NCBI GenBank assembly: GCA_019415925.1
Contig: DXYG01000072.1
Location: forward strand, 1 to 13,829
DNA length: 13,829 nucleotides
Source: Clostridiales bacterium
GTDB taxonomy: Bacteria; Bacillota; Clostridia; Oscillospirales; Acutalibacteraceae
Direction of reading: 5' to 3'
Every line of letters starts with the position of its first letter. The first letter of the stretch is position 1. The notes beneath the pieces were generated by a model. The model did not search any database. It saw only the letters and a program-made list of their open reading frames with translations, and was not told the origin of the DNA. This document shows, in pieces, positions 6,786-13,829 of this stretch. Position numbers and translations under genes: made by a program.

Positions 6786-6814
6786 TTAACATAAAAATAA
6801 ACTCGGAATAGTAT
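6786..6814 (+). promoter_or_regulatory. Candidate promoter of feoAB
   Basis: TTAACA (6786-6791, 5 of 6 to the -35 consensus) and TAGTAT (6809-6814, 4 of 6) are separated by 17 bp, 27 bases before the feoA start. TATATT at 6812-6817 is an alternative -10. Iron repression would be expected for feo genes, but I see no convincing Fur or DtxR-type palindrome here. Confidence 0.35.
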
Positions 6815-6840
6815 ATTACAAAAGTTGAAATGAGTGAAGA

Positions 6841-7083
6841 ATGATGAAAGATAAATACACGCTTGATAATCTGCCCTTGGAACAAAGTGCAGTGATTTAT
6901 TCAATAGAATGTAAGGATTGCCTTATAAACAGAATTTACGATATGGGTATACTTAAAGATACCGTTATAAAGCCGCTTTACAGGAGTCCGTTTGGTGATC
7001 CTACAGCTTATCTTGTAAAAAATGCAGTCATAGCTTTGAGAAATAAAGACAGTAAATATATCACAGTAACTCCTATAAAATAG
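6841..7083 (+). CDS. feoA: Ferrous iron transport protein A
   Basis: A small cytoplasmic SH3-like protein of 80 aa that is needed for FeoB-mediated Fe(II) uptake, probably by contacting the FeoB G domain or membrane part. The family pattern is clear: NRIYDMGILKDTVIKPL (30-46) followed by SPFGDPTAYLVKNAVIALR (49-67). There are two tandem ATG codons (6841 and 6844); the preceding GAGTGAAG gives only a weak ribosome site, so either may be used. feoB begins 15 bp after the stop codon. Two extra cysteines (Cys24 and Cys27, in ECKDCL) are visible; I cannot say whether they bind metal. Confidence 0.9.
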   Translation: MMKDKYTLDNLPLEQSAVIYSIECKDCLINRIYDMGILKDTVIKPLYRSPFGDPTAYLVKNAVIALRNKDSKYITVTPIK

Positions 7084-7085
7084 AC

Positions 7086-7091
7086 AGGAGG
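7086..7091 (+). promoter_or_regulatory. Strong Shine-Dalgarno fixing the TTG start of feoB
   Basis: A perfect AGGAGG lies 7 bases before a TTG at 7099, and there is no in-frame ATG near the N-terminus of the FeoB G domain. This ribosome site supports TTG as the true start codon. Confidence 0.85.
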
Positions 7092-7098
7092 TTTTTAT

Positions 7099-9021
7099 TT
7101 GTTTGCACGAAATTCATCTGTCATTGAAAAAAGCAACAAATCCGAAATAAAAACAGATTTTAAAGTTGCATTGGCTGGAAATCCGAATGTCGGTAAAAGT
7201 ACGATTTTCAATGCTCTTACAGGACTTAATCAGCACACAGGAAACTGGACGGGTAAGACTGTTGAATGTTCGTCCGGTACGGCAAAAATCAAGGACAAAG
7301 CTTTTTTGCTTACCGACTTGCCCGGAACATATTCTATGATTAATTTTTCCGAAGAGGAAACAGTTACGAGGGAATTTCTTGCAAATGAAAAATCCGATTG
7401 TGTGGTAATAGTTACCGACGCAACGGTTATTGAAAGAAATCTGTCTTTTGCTCTTCAGGTGCTCTCACTTCAGAAAAACGCTGTTCTTTGCCTTAATCTT
7501 TGTGATGAAGCAGAGAAAAACGGAATAATAATTGACATTGATGAGCTGTCACTAAATCTGGGAGTGCCTGTTATCTGCACCTGTGCAACAAGAAAAGGCG
7601 GCATAAAAGAGCTTAAAGACACAATTTATGATATATGTACAGGTACAAGGAAATGCTTCAGAGTAGAGAGAAATTTCAACGGAATTGATGTTATTAATAC
7701 AGAAAAGCATAAGCAAAATTCAGAAATACTTGCTGAAAAGTCAAAGCAAATCTGTAAGCAGAGCGTATTTTACAGCAGTAAAACGATGAACGAAAGAAGC
7801 AGAAAGGCAGATAGAATTCTGACCTCAAAGGCTGTCGGAATACCGCTTATGTTACTGCTTTTCGGCGTGCTGTTCTGGATAACGGCAGTAGGTGCAAACT
7901 ACCCGAGTGAATGGCTGAGTCAGCTTTTTGACTTTTTAAAAGGTGAGTTGTACAATTTATTTAACTTGCTATCAGTGCCAGATTTTTTTACCGGTATACT
8001 TATCGACGGTGTGTATACTACTTTGACATGGGTTGTTTCTGTTATGTTGCCGCCTATGGCTATCTTCTTCCCTCTTTTTTCTATTATTGAGGACTCGGGT
8101 TATCTGCCGAGAATTGCGTTTAACCTTGACAAATTCTTTGCAAAATGCGGCGCACACGGCAAGCAAAGTCTGACTATGGCTATGGGAATAGGCTGTAATG
8201 CCTGCGGTGTTACGGGTTGCAGAATTATTGAATCTACGCAGGAGAGGCTTATTGCTATTCTGACAAACAATTTTATGCCGTGCAACGGAAGATTTCCGAC
8301 GCTCATTGCAATTATTATGATGTTTTTTGCAGGAAGCGCCTTTGGCGTTCTTTCTTCAATTGAGGTTGCGGCAATTTTGCTTGGAATCATCGTGCTTTGC
8401 GTTCTGTTTACACTACTGGTTTCGAAGTTCTTATCGCTCACTATAGCAAAAGGTGAACCGTCAGGATTTGCATTGGAGCTTCCTCCCTACCGTAAACCGC
8501 AGATTTTAAAGACAATTGTGCGTTCAATGTTTGACCGAACGCTTTTTGTGCTTGGCAGAGCTGTCATTGTAGCCGCTCCGGCAGGTGCAATTATATGGCT
8601 TACAGCAAATATTTACATTGGAGATGCATCAATACTTTCGTATTGCACAGACTTTTTTGACCCATTCGGTCAGTTAATCGGTCTTGACGGTGTAATAGTT
8701 ATGGCGTTCATTCTCGGTTTTCCCGCAAACGAAACCGTTATCCCGATAATAATTATGTCGTATATGGCAAGCGGCACTTTGGTTGACTACACAAGCTACG
8801 AACAGCTTCTTGAATTGTTTTCGGCAAACGGTTGGACTGTAATAACGGCTGTCTGCACAATGATTATGTGCGTAATGCATTTTCCCTGTTCAACAACTTG
8901 TCTGACAATAAAAAAAGAAACGGGAAGTCTTAGGTGGACTCTCGTTTCAGCATTGCTCCCTACTGCAATGGGAATAATACTATGCTTAATTACAGCAAAT
9001 ATTATGCGAATTTTCATTTAA
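7099..9021 (+). CDS. feoB: Ferrous iron transport protein B (GTP-regulated Fe(II) permease)
   Basis: An inner-membrane Fe(II) transporter with an N-terminal G-protein domain. The 640-aa length suits the shorter Firmicutes type (E. coli has about 770). G-domain motifs: G1 GNPNVGKS (27-34), G2 Thr within GNWTGKTVE (48-56), G3 DLPG (73-76), G4 NLCD (133-136) and a G5-like TCATRKGG (161-168). A helical spacer to about 240 follows, then roughly eight hydrophobic segments from 246 to 637. The first Gate motif holds Cys366 and Cys369 in GIGCNACG, with NNFMPCNGRFP (390-400) after it; the second Gate region includes FPANETVIPI (541-550). The start is a TTG with a perfect AGGAGG. No FeoC gene follows; the transcript ends in a hairpin that begins at the last base of the stop codon. 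Confidence 0.95.
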   Translation: MFARNSSVIEKSNKSEIKTDFKVALAGNPNVGKSTIFNALTGLNQHTGNWTGKTVECSSGTAKIKDKAFLLTDLPGTYSMINFSEEETVTREFLANEKSDCVVIVTDATVIERNLSFALQVLSLQKNAVLCLNLCDEAEKNGIIIDIDELSLNLGVPVICTCATRKGGIKELKDTIYDICTGTRKCFRVERNFNGIDVINTEKHKQNSEILAEKSKQICKQSVFYSSKTMNERSRKADRILTSKAVGIPLMLLLFGVLFWITAVGANYPSEWLSQLFDFLKGELYNLFNLLSVPDFFTGILIDGVYTTLTWVVSVMLPPMAIFFPLFSIIEDSGYLPRIAFNLDKFFAKCGAHGKQSLTMAMGIGCNACGVTGCRIIESTQERLIAILTNNFMPCNGRFPTLIAIIMMFFAGSAFGVLSSIEVAAILLGIIVLCVLFTLLVSKFLSLTIAKGEPSGFALELPPYRKPQILKTIVRSMFDRTLFVLGRAVIVAAPAGAIIWLTANIYIGDASILSYCTDFFDPFGQLIGLDGVIVMAFILGFPANETVIPIIIMSYMASGTLVDYTSYEQLLELFSANGWTVITAVCTMIMCVMHFPCSTTCLTIKKETGSLRWTLVSALLPTAMGIILCLITANIMRIFI

Positions 9022-9050
9022 AAAAGGCAGGTGGTAAAGCCTGCCTTTTT
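9021..9050. terminator. Bidirectional terminator between feoB and scfB
   Basis: AAAAAGGCAGG (9021-9031) pairs perfectly with CCTGCCTTTTT (9040-9050) around an 8-nt loop. U-runs result on both strands, so it serves feoB (+) and the scfAB transcript (-), whose stop codon begins 3 bp away at 9054. The left arm starts on the last base of the feoB TAA. Confidence 0.93.
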
Positions 9051-9053
9051 CCA

Positions 9054-10427
9054 TTATTCCTCAGCTTGTGCAACCTTCATCATAATTGCACATTCCATTC
9101 GCTTTTTAAACAGCTCACAGCCGTATTTATAGATTCCGCTGATTGAACCTGTGGCGTGATATGCGTTAGCCGCACAGCCGCCGCTGCAATAAAGCTTAGC
9201 CCAGCAATTTTTGCAATCCTCTCTTGCGTATGCGTTGCAGAGCTTAAATTCATTCTGAATTTCAGTATTTGTAACTCCGTCGTAGATATTGCCAAGGCTG
9301 TACTTCGGGTCGCCTACAAACTGGTGACACGGGAAAAGCTCTCCCCAAGGGGTAACAGCCATATATTCCGTACCTGAGCCGCAGCCGGAAATGCGCTTAT
9401 AAATGCAAGGTCCGCCTGTTAAATCAATCATATAGTGATAAAAAGTAATCGGTTTACCCTCTTTTTCACGTCTTAACATATCCTTTGCGAGAATTTCGTA
9501 CTGCTCAAAAAGCACAGGCAAATCATCATACGTAAGTGCATAAGGGTCATCAGGTGCGCAGACAACAGGCTCCATTGAAAGCTCGGTAAAGCCGAGGTCA
9601 GCCATATGGAAAATATCATTTGTGAAGTCGGTGTTATTATGAGTGAATGTGCCACGAACGTAGTAGCCCTTGTTGCCTCTCTTTTTAACAAATTCCTGAA
9701 ATTTAGGAACGATTATATCATAGCTGCCCTTCCCATTGACAGTTTTACGCAGATTATCGTGGATTTCTTTTCTACCGTCAAGGCTTAAGACAACATTGTG
9801 ACATTCTTTGTTGGCAAAATCTATTACGTCATCGTTAACTAACATTCCGTTTGTTGTAAGAGTAAAGCGAAAGTTCTTATTCTTTTCCTTTTCAATGCTC
9901 CTTGCATATGCAACAATCTGCTTTACAACGTCGAAGTTCATCAAAGGCTCTCCGCCGAAGAAGTCAACCTCGAGGTTGACTCTGTTCCCTGAATTTTCAA
10001 CAAGAAAGTCAATTGCTCTCTTGCCTGCTTCAAAGCTCATAAGCGCTCTGTCGCCGTGATATTTTCCCTGACTTGCAAAGCAGTATTCACAGTTGAGGTT
10101 ACAGGTATGCGCTATGTGCAGACAAAGCGCCTTTATAACTGTATTTCTTGCCTTGAAATCAAATGCAAGATTTTCATATTTATCCTCGGTAAAGAGCTTT
10201 CCCTGCTCCTTGAGTTCCTCAACGTCGTCTATGCAGTCATTAACTTCCTGTTCGGTGATTTCGGGATTGTCAGCGTATTTTTTTAGCATTGTGCTGACTA
10301 TATCATCTCTGCTGTTATTTTCAAACATTTCTATAACGTCGTAAGCAAGCTCGTCCACGCTATGAACACTGCCGCTGAAAACGTCAAGAACTATATTGTA
10401 TCCGTTAAGTTTATACTGATGTATCAT
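9054..10427 (-). CDS. scfB: SCIFF radical SAM maturase (ranthipeptide thioether synthase)
   Basis: A 457-aa radical SAM/SPASM enzyme predicted to install Cys-derived thioether crosslinks in the SCIFF peptide encoded just upstream. The N-terminal part (about 1-90) has the look of a RiPP recognition element that binds the precursor leader. The radical SAM cluster ligands are Cys109, Cys113 and Cys116 (CNLNCEYC), followed by FFGGEPL (156-162) for SAM binding. The SPASM region supplies cysteines for two auxiliary [4Fe-4S] clusters: Cys341, Cys349, Cys367, Cys397, Cys405, Cys408, Cys414, Cys418 and Cys437. GTEYMAVTPWGELFPCHQFVG is typical of this family. The start is supported by GGAG (plus-strand 10433-10436), six bases from the ATG. 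It sits 82 bp after scfA, beyond an attenuator-like hairpin. The pairing with a Cys-rich 50-mer makes the family assignment firm; the modified peptide's function here is unknown. Confidence 0.95.
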   Translation of the reverse strand: MIHQYKLNGYNIVLDVFSGSVHSVDELAYDVIEMFENNSRDDIVSTMLKKYADNPEITEQEVNDCIDDVEELKEQGKLFTEDKYENLAFDFKARNTVIKALCLHIAHTCNLNCEYCFASQGKYHGDRALMSFEAGKRAIDFLVENSGNRVNLEVDFFGGEPLMNFDVVKQIVAYARSIEKEKNKNFRFTLTTNGMLVNDDVIDFANKECHNVVLSLDGRKEIHDNLRKTVNGKGSYDIIVPKFQEFVKKRGNKGYYVRGTFTHNNTDFTNDIFHMADLGFTELSMEPVVCAPDDPYALTYDDLPVLFEQYEILAKDMLRREKEGKPITFYHYMIDLTGGPCIYKRISGCGSGTEYMAVTPWGELFPCHQFVGDPKYSLGNIYDGVTNTEIQNEFKLCNAYAREDCKNCWAKLYCSGGCAANAYHATGSISGIYKYGCELFKKRMECAIMMKVAQAEE

Positions 10428-10452
10428 ATTATCTCCGTTTTGACAAAAGGAA

Positions 10453-10480
10453 AGCCGTTAAACCTCAAGGTAAAACGGCT
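10453..10480 (-). terminator. Attenuator-like hairpin between scfA and scfB
   Basis: On the minus strand AGCCGTT (10480-10474) pairs with AACGGCT (10459-10453). An inner ACC/GGT pairing around TTGA extends the stem after a TT/TT mismatch. The 3' side runs into TTCCTTTTGTC, a U-rich but interrupted tract. It lies between the precursor and maturase genes and just before the scfB ribosome site, so it may act as a partial terminator or processing/stabiliser element that makes scfA message exceed scfB message. The structure is seen; the effect is inferred. Confidence 0.65.
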
Positions 10481-10509
10481 GTTGAATCCTTAATTTAGTA
10501 AATTAAAAA

Positions 10510-10662
10510 TTATTTCTCGCTTAAGCACTTCTCGCACTGCTGGTTAGCAACGCCGCATGAAGTTTTGCAAGCTGACTGACAAGAAGTCTGGCACTCGCCG
10601 CAGCCGCCTGTCTTAACGCTCTTTTTAAGGTCACGAGTTTCAATAGTTTTAATTCTTTTCAT
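10510..10662 (-). CDS. scfA: SCIFF (Six Cysteines In Forty-Five) ranthipeptide precursor
   Basis: A 50-aa ribosomally made peptide, the substrate of the maturase encoded downstream. The leader MKRIKTIETRDLKKSVKTGG (1-20) is basic and Cys-free. The core starts CGECQTSCQSACKTSC (21-36) and continues to Cys43 and Cys46, giving seven cysteines (21, 24, 28, 32, 36, 43, 46). The first six have the spacing expected of SCIFF; the seventh is extra. Thr26 and Thr34 and neighbouring Ser residues are possible thioether acceptors. The ATG at 10662 is chosen because AAGGAG (plus-strand 10673-10678) is 10 bases upstream; another in-frame ATG at 10671 is only one base from it, too close. It has its own promoter and is the first gene of the scfAB unit. 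No GG-processing peptidase or exporter lies nearby, although a GG precedes the first cysteine. Confidence 0.93.
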   Translation of the reverse strand: MKRIKTIETRDLKKSVKTGGCGECQTSCQSACKTSCGVANQQCEKCLSEK

Positions 10663-10696
10663 TGTAATCATTCTCCTTGTAAGAATTTATAAATAA

Positions 10697-10725
10697 ATCT
10701 TACCACAGTCTTTAATATTTGTCAA
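10697..10725 (-). promoter_or_regulatory. Promoter of scfAB, -35 box overlapping the upstream stop codon
   Basis: On the minus strand a perfect TTGACA (plus-strand 10720-10725) is followed after 17 bp by TAAGAT (10697-10702), which carries a TG one base upstream (extended -10). Transcription would begin about 25-30 bases before the scfA start codon. The TGA inside TTGACA is the stop codon of the decarboxylase-family gene (10722-10724), so the promoter reaches into that gene and there is no room for a terminator between the two units. Confidence 0.75.
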
Positions 10726-12134
10726 TCATTTTCAGCGGCATATATGTAATCGGGCATAGAATTTTTTGTTGAGTTGATTTGAATATTATTCTCAATAAGA
10801 ATATTAATCTGATTAATTAATTCGTCTGTTATAACCTCTCCGGGAACAATAAGCGGTATTCCCGGCGGATAAGCCCAGATATATTCAAGCGATACTCTCC
10901 CCTGTGCATTTTTAAATATTTTTTTTTCAGGTTTATAATTATTTTTCCGACACGAATTAAAACTGCGTTCAGGGACTTCTGAGAAATTATAATCGTCACA
11001 ATTTATTTCTTTTTTATTTAATGAATTATCAATTTCAAACAGAGCGTTTTTCAATCTGCCAAAACCATCGTCTGTATCACATACGGAAGTCATTGCAATT
11101 ACATAATCGGTGTATGCCATTTCTGTTTCAATTTTATATTTTTCTCTTAAAATTTTTGCAAGCTCAGCACCGCTGATATTTGTTTCAGCCGTTGAAATCA
11201 CTATTTTGCCAAAGTCATAATCAAAGCAGTTTTCAAGGAATGACTTATCATTATACAGAATTGAAAGTTTATTAAGTAACTTTGTATCATTATATAAATC
11301 TGAAAGTCTATTTGTATAGGCTTCAAAATCAGATTTATTGTCAGAAATAAAGCCAAGGCATTTTTCAATTGCACTCATAAGTATATATGACGGACTGCTT
11401 GTTTCAAAAATCGAGAGATTTTCCTGCAATTTTTCCAATAATTCAGAATTATCTGTAAGTAATAAGGCTGTCTGAGTAAGTGACGGCAATGTTTTATGCA
11501 GACTGACAACTGCTACGTCTGCTCCGCACTTTACGGCTTCACTCGGGAATTTATCCGAGAACGGAAAATGTGCTCCGTGCGCTTCATCAACAAAAAGCAT
11601 TGCACCATATTTATGACAAATATCTGCAATTGTCTTAATATCAGATACAACACCCTCATATGTTGGTGAGGTTATAATAACAAGCTTCGTATCTGGATTT
11701 TTATCTAAAAGCGTTTTGAGATTTTGAGGTGAAACAGACGTAAAAACGCCGTAATTTTCATCATGCTCCGGCAAAATGTATTCGGGATTAAGCCCGCAAA
11801 GCTCAATTGAATTGTAAACGGACTTATGACAGTTTCGGGAAACGATAATTTTATCACCGTAGTTTGTCATTGCACGGATTGAAGATAGTATTCCTCCCGT
11901 TGCGCCGTTTACAAGCAAAAAAGCACGATTAACGCAATAAAGCTTTTCTGCCTTTTTTTCAATTTCTTTTATGCATCCGCAGGCATTATGAAGATTATCA
12001 AACCCGTCAATCTCGGTTAAATCCATACTGTACGGCAGCAAACCGTCATTTGTAATATCTGTTCTTTTATGTCCGGGCATATGAAAAGGATATATGCCGC
12101 ATTCTTTGTAACTTTTGAGCTTATCGTACAGCAT
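10722..12134 (-). CDS. Orn/Lys/Arg decarboxylase-family PLP enzyme
   Basis: A 470-aa fold-type I PLP protein of the Orn/Lys/Arg decarboxylase major group, which removes CO2 from a basic amino acid to give a polyamine or its precursor. It opens with YPFHMPGHKR (15-24), a family hallmark. VNGATGGI (75-82) should hold the PLP phosphate, VDEAHGAHF (182-190) contains the Asp183 that contacts the pyridine nitrogen, and SLHKTLPSLTQ (211-221) has the PLP lysine Lys214. The C-terminal EYIWAYPPGIPLIVPGE is also typical. It is the short YaaO-like form, lacking the N-terminal wing domain of the roughly 710-750-aa E. coli inducible enzymes. GGAGG (plus-strand 12139-12143) precedes the ATG by only four bases. 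It begins 34 bp after prfC with no hairpin between, so cotranscription is likely. Substrate choice among arginine, lysine and ornithine cannot be told. Confidence 0.88.
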   Translation of the reverse strand: MLYDKLKSYKECGIYPFHMPGHKRTDITNDGLLPYSMDLTEIDGFDNLHNACGCIKEIEKKAEKLYCVNRAFLLVNGATGGILSSIRAMTNYGDKIIVSRNCHKSVYNSIELCGLNPEYILPEHDENYGVFTSVSPQNLKTLLDKNPDTKLVIITSPTYEGVVSDIKTIADICHKYGAMLFVDEAHGAHFPFSDKFPSEAVKCGADVAVVSLHKTLPSLTQTALLLTDNSELLEKLQENLSIFETSSPSYILMSAIEKCLGFISDNKSDFEAYTNRLSDLYNDTKLLNKLSILYNDKSFLENCFDYDFGKIVISTAETNISGAELAKILREKYKIETEMAYTDYVIAMTSVCDTDDGFGRLKNALFEIDNSLNKKEINCDDYNFSEVPERSFNSCRKNNYKPEKKIFKNAQGRVSLEYIWAYPPGIPLIVPGEVITDELINQINILIENNIQINSTKNSMPDYIYAAEND

Positions 12135-12168
12135 ATATCCTCCAAAATTATTAATTAGTTTGTTTTTA

Positions 12169-13755
12169 TTAGTTTGTTCCGAATTCTCTTAATTCAAGAC
12201 CTTTATTGTGTTCAAGCGCCCAGTCAATGCTCCAGTAGCTTGTAAAGAGCAACAAATGATTGCCCTTTAAATCCTGAATACGCTTTGTATCCGATGCAAG
12301 GTCAAGCGCTTTGGGGTCAACGTCGTCATTTACAATCCATCTGATATATTCATAAGGAAGCGACTCCATAACAATATCAACGTTGTACTCGTTTTCAAGG
12401 CGGTATTTCAGAACGTCAAACTGGAGAACGCCGACAACGCCGACTATTACTTCCTCCATACCTGCGTCAAGCTCCTGAAAAATCTGAATTGCACCCTCCT
12501 GTGCAATCTGGCTTGTTCCCTTTATAAACTGCTTGCGCTTCATTGTGTCCTTCTGACGTACAAGTGCAAAATGCTCGGGAGCAAAGGTAGGAATCCCCTT
12601 GAACTGCACCTTGTGATTTGCCGAGCAGATTGTGTCGCCTATTGAGAAAATACCGGGGTCAAATACACCGATAATGTCGCCAGCATATGCTTCGTCTACA
12701 ATTTCTCTCTCCTGAGCCATTATCTGTTGTGGCTGAGATAGTCGCATTTTCTTGTTGCCCTGAACGTGGAATACTTCCATATTCTTTTCAAATTTACCGC
12801 TGCAGATTCGCATAAATGCAATTCTGTCACGATGTGCCTTGTTCATATTAGCCTGAATTTTGAATACAAATGCGGAAAAATCCTCTGACATCGGGTCAAC
12901 CTCTTCGCTGACGGTTTCTCTGGGCAGCGGTGAAGTTGTAAGCTTTAAAAACTGTTCAAGGAACGGCTCTACACCGAAGTTTGTAAGAGCTGAACCGAAG
13001 AATACGGGAGTAAGCTGACCGTTTCTTACGGCGTCAAGGTCAAATTCATCACCTGCACCGTCAAGAAGCTCAATATCGTCAAACAAATCCTGCTTGTGAT
13101 AAAAGCCGATTGTGTCCTCAAGCGACGGGTCGTCAAGAGTAAGCTCTTCCTTTTCAACCTCTTTCTGACCGTTGTTGGCTGTAAATGAGAGAATTTTTCT
13201 GGAATTTCTGTCATATACACCCTTGAATTCCTTACCTGAACCGATAGGCCAGTTTATAGGATAGGTGTTGATTCCGAGCACGTTTTCAATATCCTCAAGC
13301 AAATCAAAGGGATTTTTTGCGTCCCTGTCCATTTTATTGATAAAGGTAATAATCGGAATGTTGCGCATTACGCAGACCTTGAAAAGCTTGATTGTCTGCT
13401 TTTCAACACCCTTTGAGCCGTCAATTACCATTACAGCGGAATCGGCGGCCATAAGCGTTCTGTAGGTATCCTCCGAGAAATCTTCGTGTCCGGGTGTATC
13501 AAGAATATTTATGCAGTAACCGTTGTACTTGAACTGCAAAACCGACGAAGTAACGGAAATACCACGCTGTTTTTCAATTTCCATCCAGTCGGAAACTGCG
13601 TGTTTTGCTGTCCTCTTGCCCTTTACCGAGCCGGCAAGATTGATTGCTCCACCGTAGAGGAGTAATTTTTCGGTGAGCGTAGTTTTACCTGCGTCAGGGT
13701 GCGAAATAATCGCAAAGGTTCTGCGTTTACTGATTTCATCTTTTAAAGAACTCAT
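12169..13755 (-). CDS. prfC: Peptide chain release factor 3 (RF3)
   Basis: A ribosome-associated translational GTPase that recycles RF1/RF2 after peptide release. The 528-aa length matches RF3. G-domain motifs: G1 SHPDAGKT (18-25), switch I RGISVTS (64-70), G3 DTPGH (86-90) and G4 NKMD (140-143). The RF3-specific context SDWMEIEKQRGISVTSSVLQF distinguishes it from EF-G and TetM-type proteins. Domain II follows at about 290-380, and the C-terminal domain ends in SYWSIDWALEHNKGLELREFG. The start at 13755 is supported by AAAGGA (plus-strand 13765-13770), nine bases upstream. The 74 bases before it to the window end are very AT-rich with no convincing -35/-10 pair, so its promoter may lie outside. 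The decarboxylase-family gene follows 34 bp downstream. Confidence 0.97.
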   Translation of the reverse strand: MSSLKDEISKRRTFAIISHPDAGKTTLTEKLLLYGGAINLAGSVKGKRTAKHAVSDWMEIEKQRGISVTSSVLQFKYNGYCINILDTPGHEDFSEDTYRTLMAADSAVMVIDGSKGVEKQTIKLFKVCVMRNIPIITFINKMDRDAKNPFDLLEDIENVLGINTYPINWPIGSGKEFKGVYDRNSRKILSFTANNGQKEVEKEELTLDDPSLEDTIGFYHKQDLFDDIELLDGAGDEFDLDAVRNGQLTPVFFGSALTNFGVEPFLEQFLKLTTSPLPRETVSEEVDPMSEDFSAFVFKIQANMNKAHRDRIAFMRICSGKFEKNMEVFHVQGNKKMRLSQPQQIMAQEREIVDEAYAGDIIGVFDPGIFSIGDTICSANHKVQFKGIPTFAPEHFALVRQKDTMKRKQFIKGTSQIAQEGAIQIFQELDAGMEEVIVGVVGVLQFDVLKYRLENEYNVDIVMESLPYEYIRWIVNDDVDPKALDLASDTKRIQDLKGNHLLLFTSYWSIDWALEHNKGLELREFGTN

Positions 13756-13829
13756 AAAATACTATCCTTTCGGAGCAGTTTTTAAAATTATTTATATATC
13801 CACAATTTTATATTTTACTATTTTATTAC

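Noticed and set aside
6695..6840. Fur or DtxR box in the feoA upstream region
   Set aside because: Searched by eye for a 19-bp inverted repeat of the usual type and found no convincing match.
8100..8441. Minus-strand ORF of 113 codons inside feoB
   Set aside because: Antisense shadow of the first Gate region of FeoB, without a ribosome site or recognisable protein pattern.
9808..10059. Plus-strand ORFs within scfB (also 10056-10344)
   Set aside because: They are antisense to the conserved radical SAM and N-terminal domains and show no independent coding signals.

Overview
The window looks like a low-GC Gram-positive anaerobe of the class Clostridia, probably in the Ruminococcus/Oscillospiraceae neighbourhood. 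The evidence is the AT-rich sequence, strong AGGAGG-type ribosome binding sites, compact operons, a Firmicutes-type FeoA/FeoB pair, a CwlD-like cortex amidase and, most tellingly, a SCIFF ranthipeptide precursor with its radical SAM maturase, a cassette characteristic of Clostridia. The first 29 bases are not genomic: they are the end of an Illumina Nextera adapter including the 19-bp Tn5 mosaic end. The contig therefore starts at a read or assembly boundary, and the reading frame that runs through it into gdhA is an artefact.

Layout. (1) 130-1461, +: gdhA, NADP-type glutamate dehydrogenase, closed by a strong terminator. (2) 1586-2678, +: an AT-rich two-gene unit, a GNAT acetyltransferase and a DinB-fold protein, with its own extended -10 promoter. 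(3) 2679-3865, +: a 203-bp intergenic region holding a perfect 12-bp inverted repeat that can be read as a dif-like 11-6-11 site, then a complete Xer-type tyrosine recombinase. (4) 3907-6694, -: operon of a CwlD-like amidase, radA and a GME-fold (DUF6873-like) protein whose start overlaps the radA stop codon. (5) 6841-9021, +: feoA-feoB ferrous iron uptake, divergent from the amidase operon. (6) 9054-10662, -: scfA (50-aa SCIFF precursor, too short for ordinary ORF calling) and scfB (radical SAM/SPASM maturase), with a good promoter and an attenuator-like hairpin between the two genes. (7) 10722-13755, -: prfC (release factor RF3) followed by an Orn/Lys/Arg-decarboxylase-family PLP enzyme. Both convergent junctions (xer/DUF6873 and feoB/scfB) share compact hairpins that can work as bidirectional terminators. 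One overlaps a stop codon on the minus-strand side, the other on the plus-strand side.

Functionally this is mostly core clostridial chromosome: nitrogen assimilation, recombination repair, cell-wall/spore remodelling, iron uptake and translation termination. The items of most interest are the SCIFF cassette (seven rather than six cysteines, and a hairpin that could set the precursor:enzyme ratio), the dif-like palindrome just upstream of the Xer gene, and the uncharacterised GME-fold protein translationally coupled to RadA. I see no CRISPR array, insertion sequence, prophage, rRNA or tRNA. No gene-free stretch exceeds about 205 bases.
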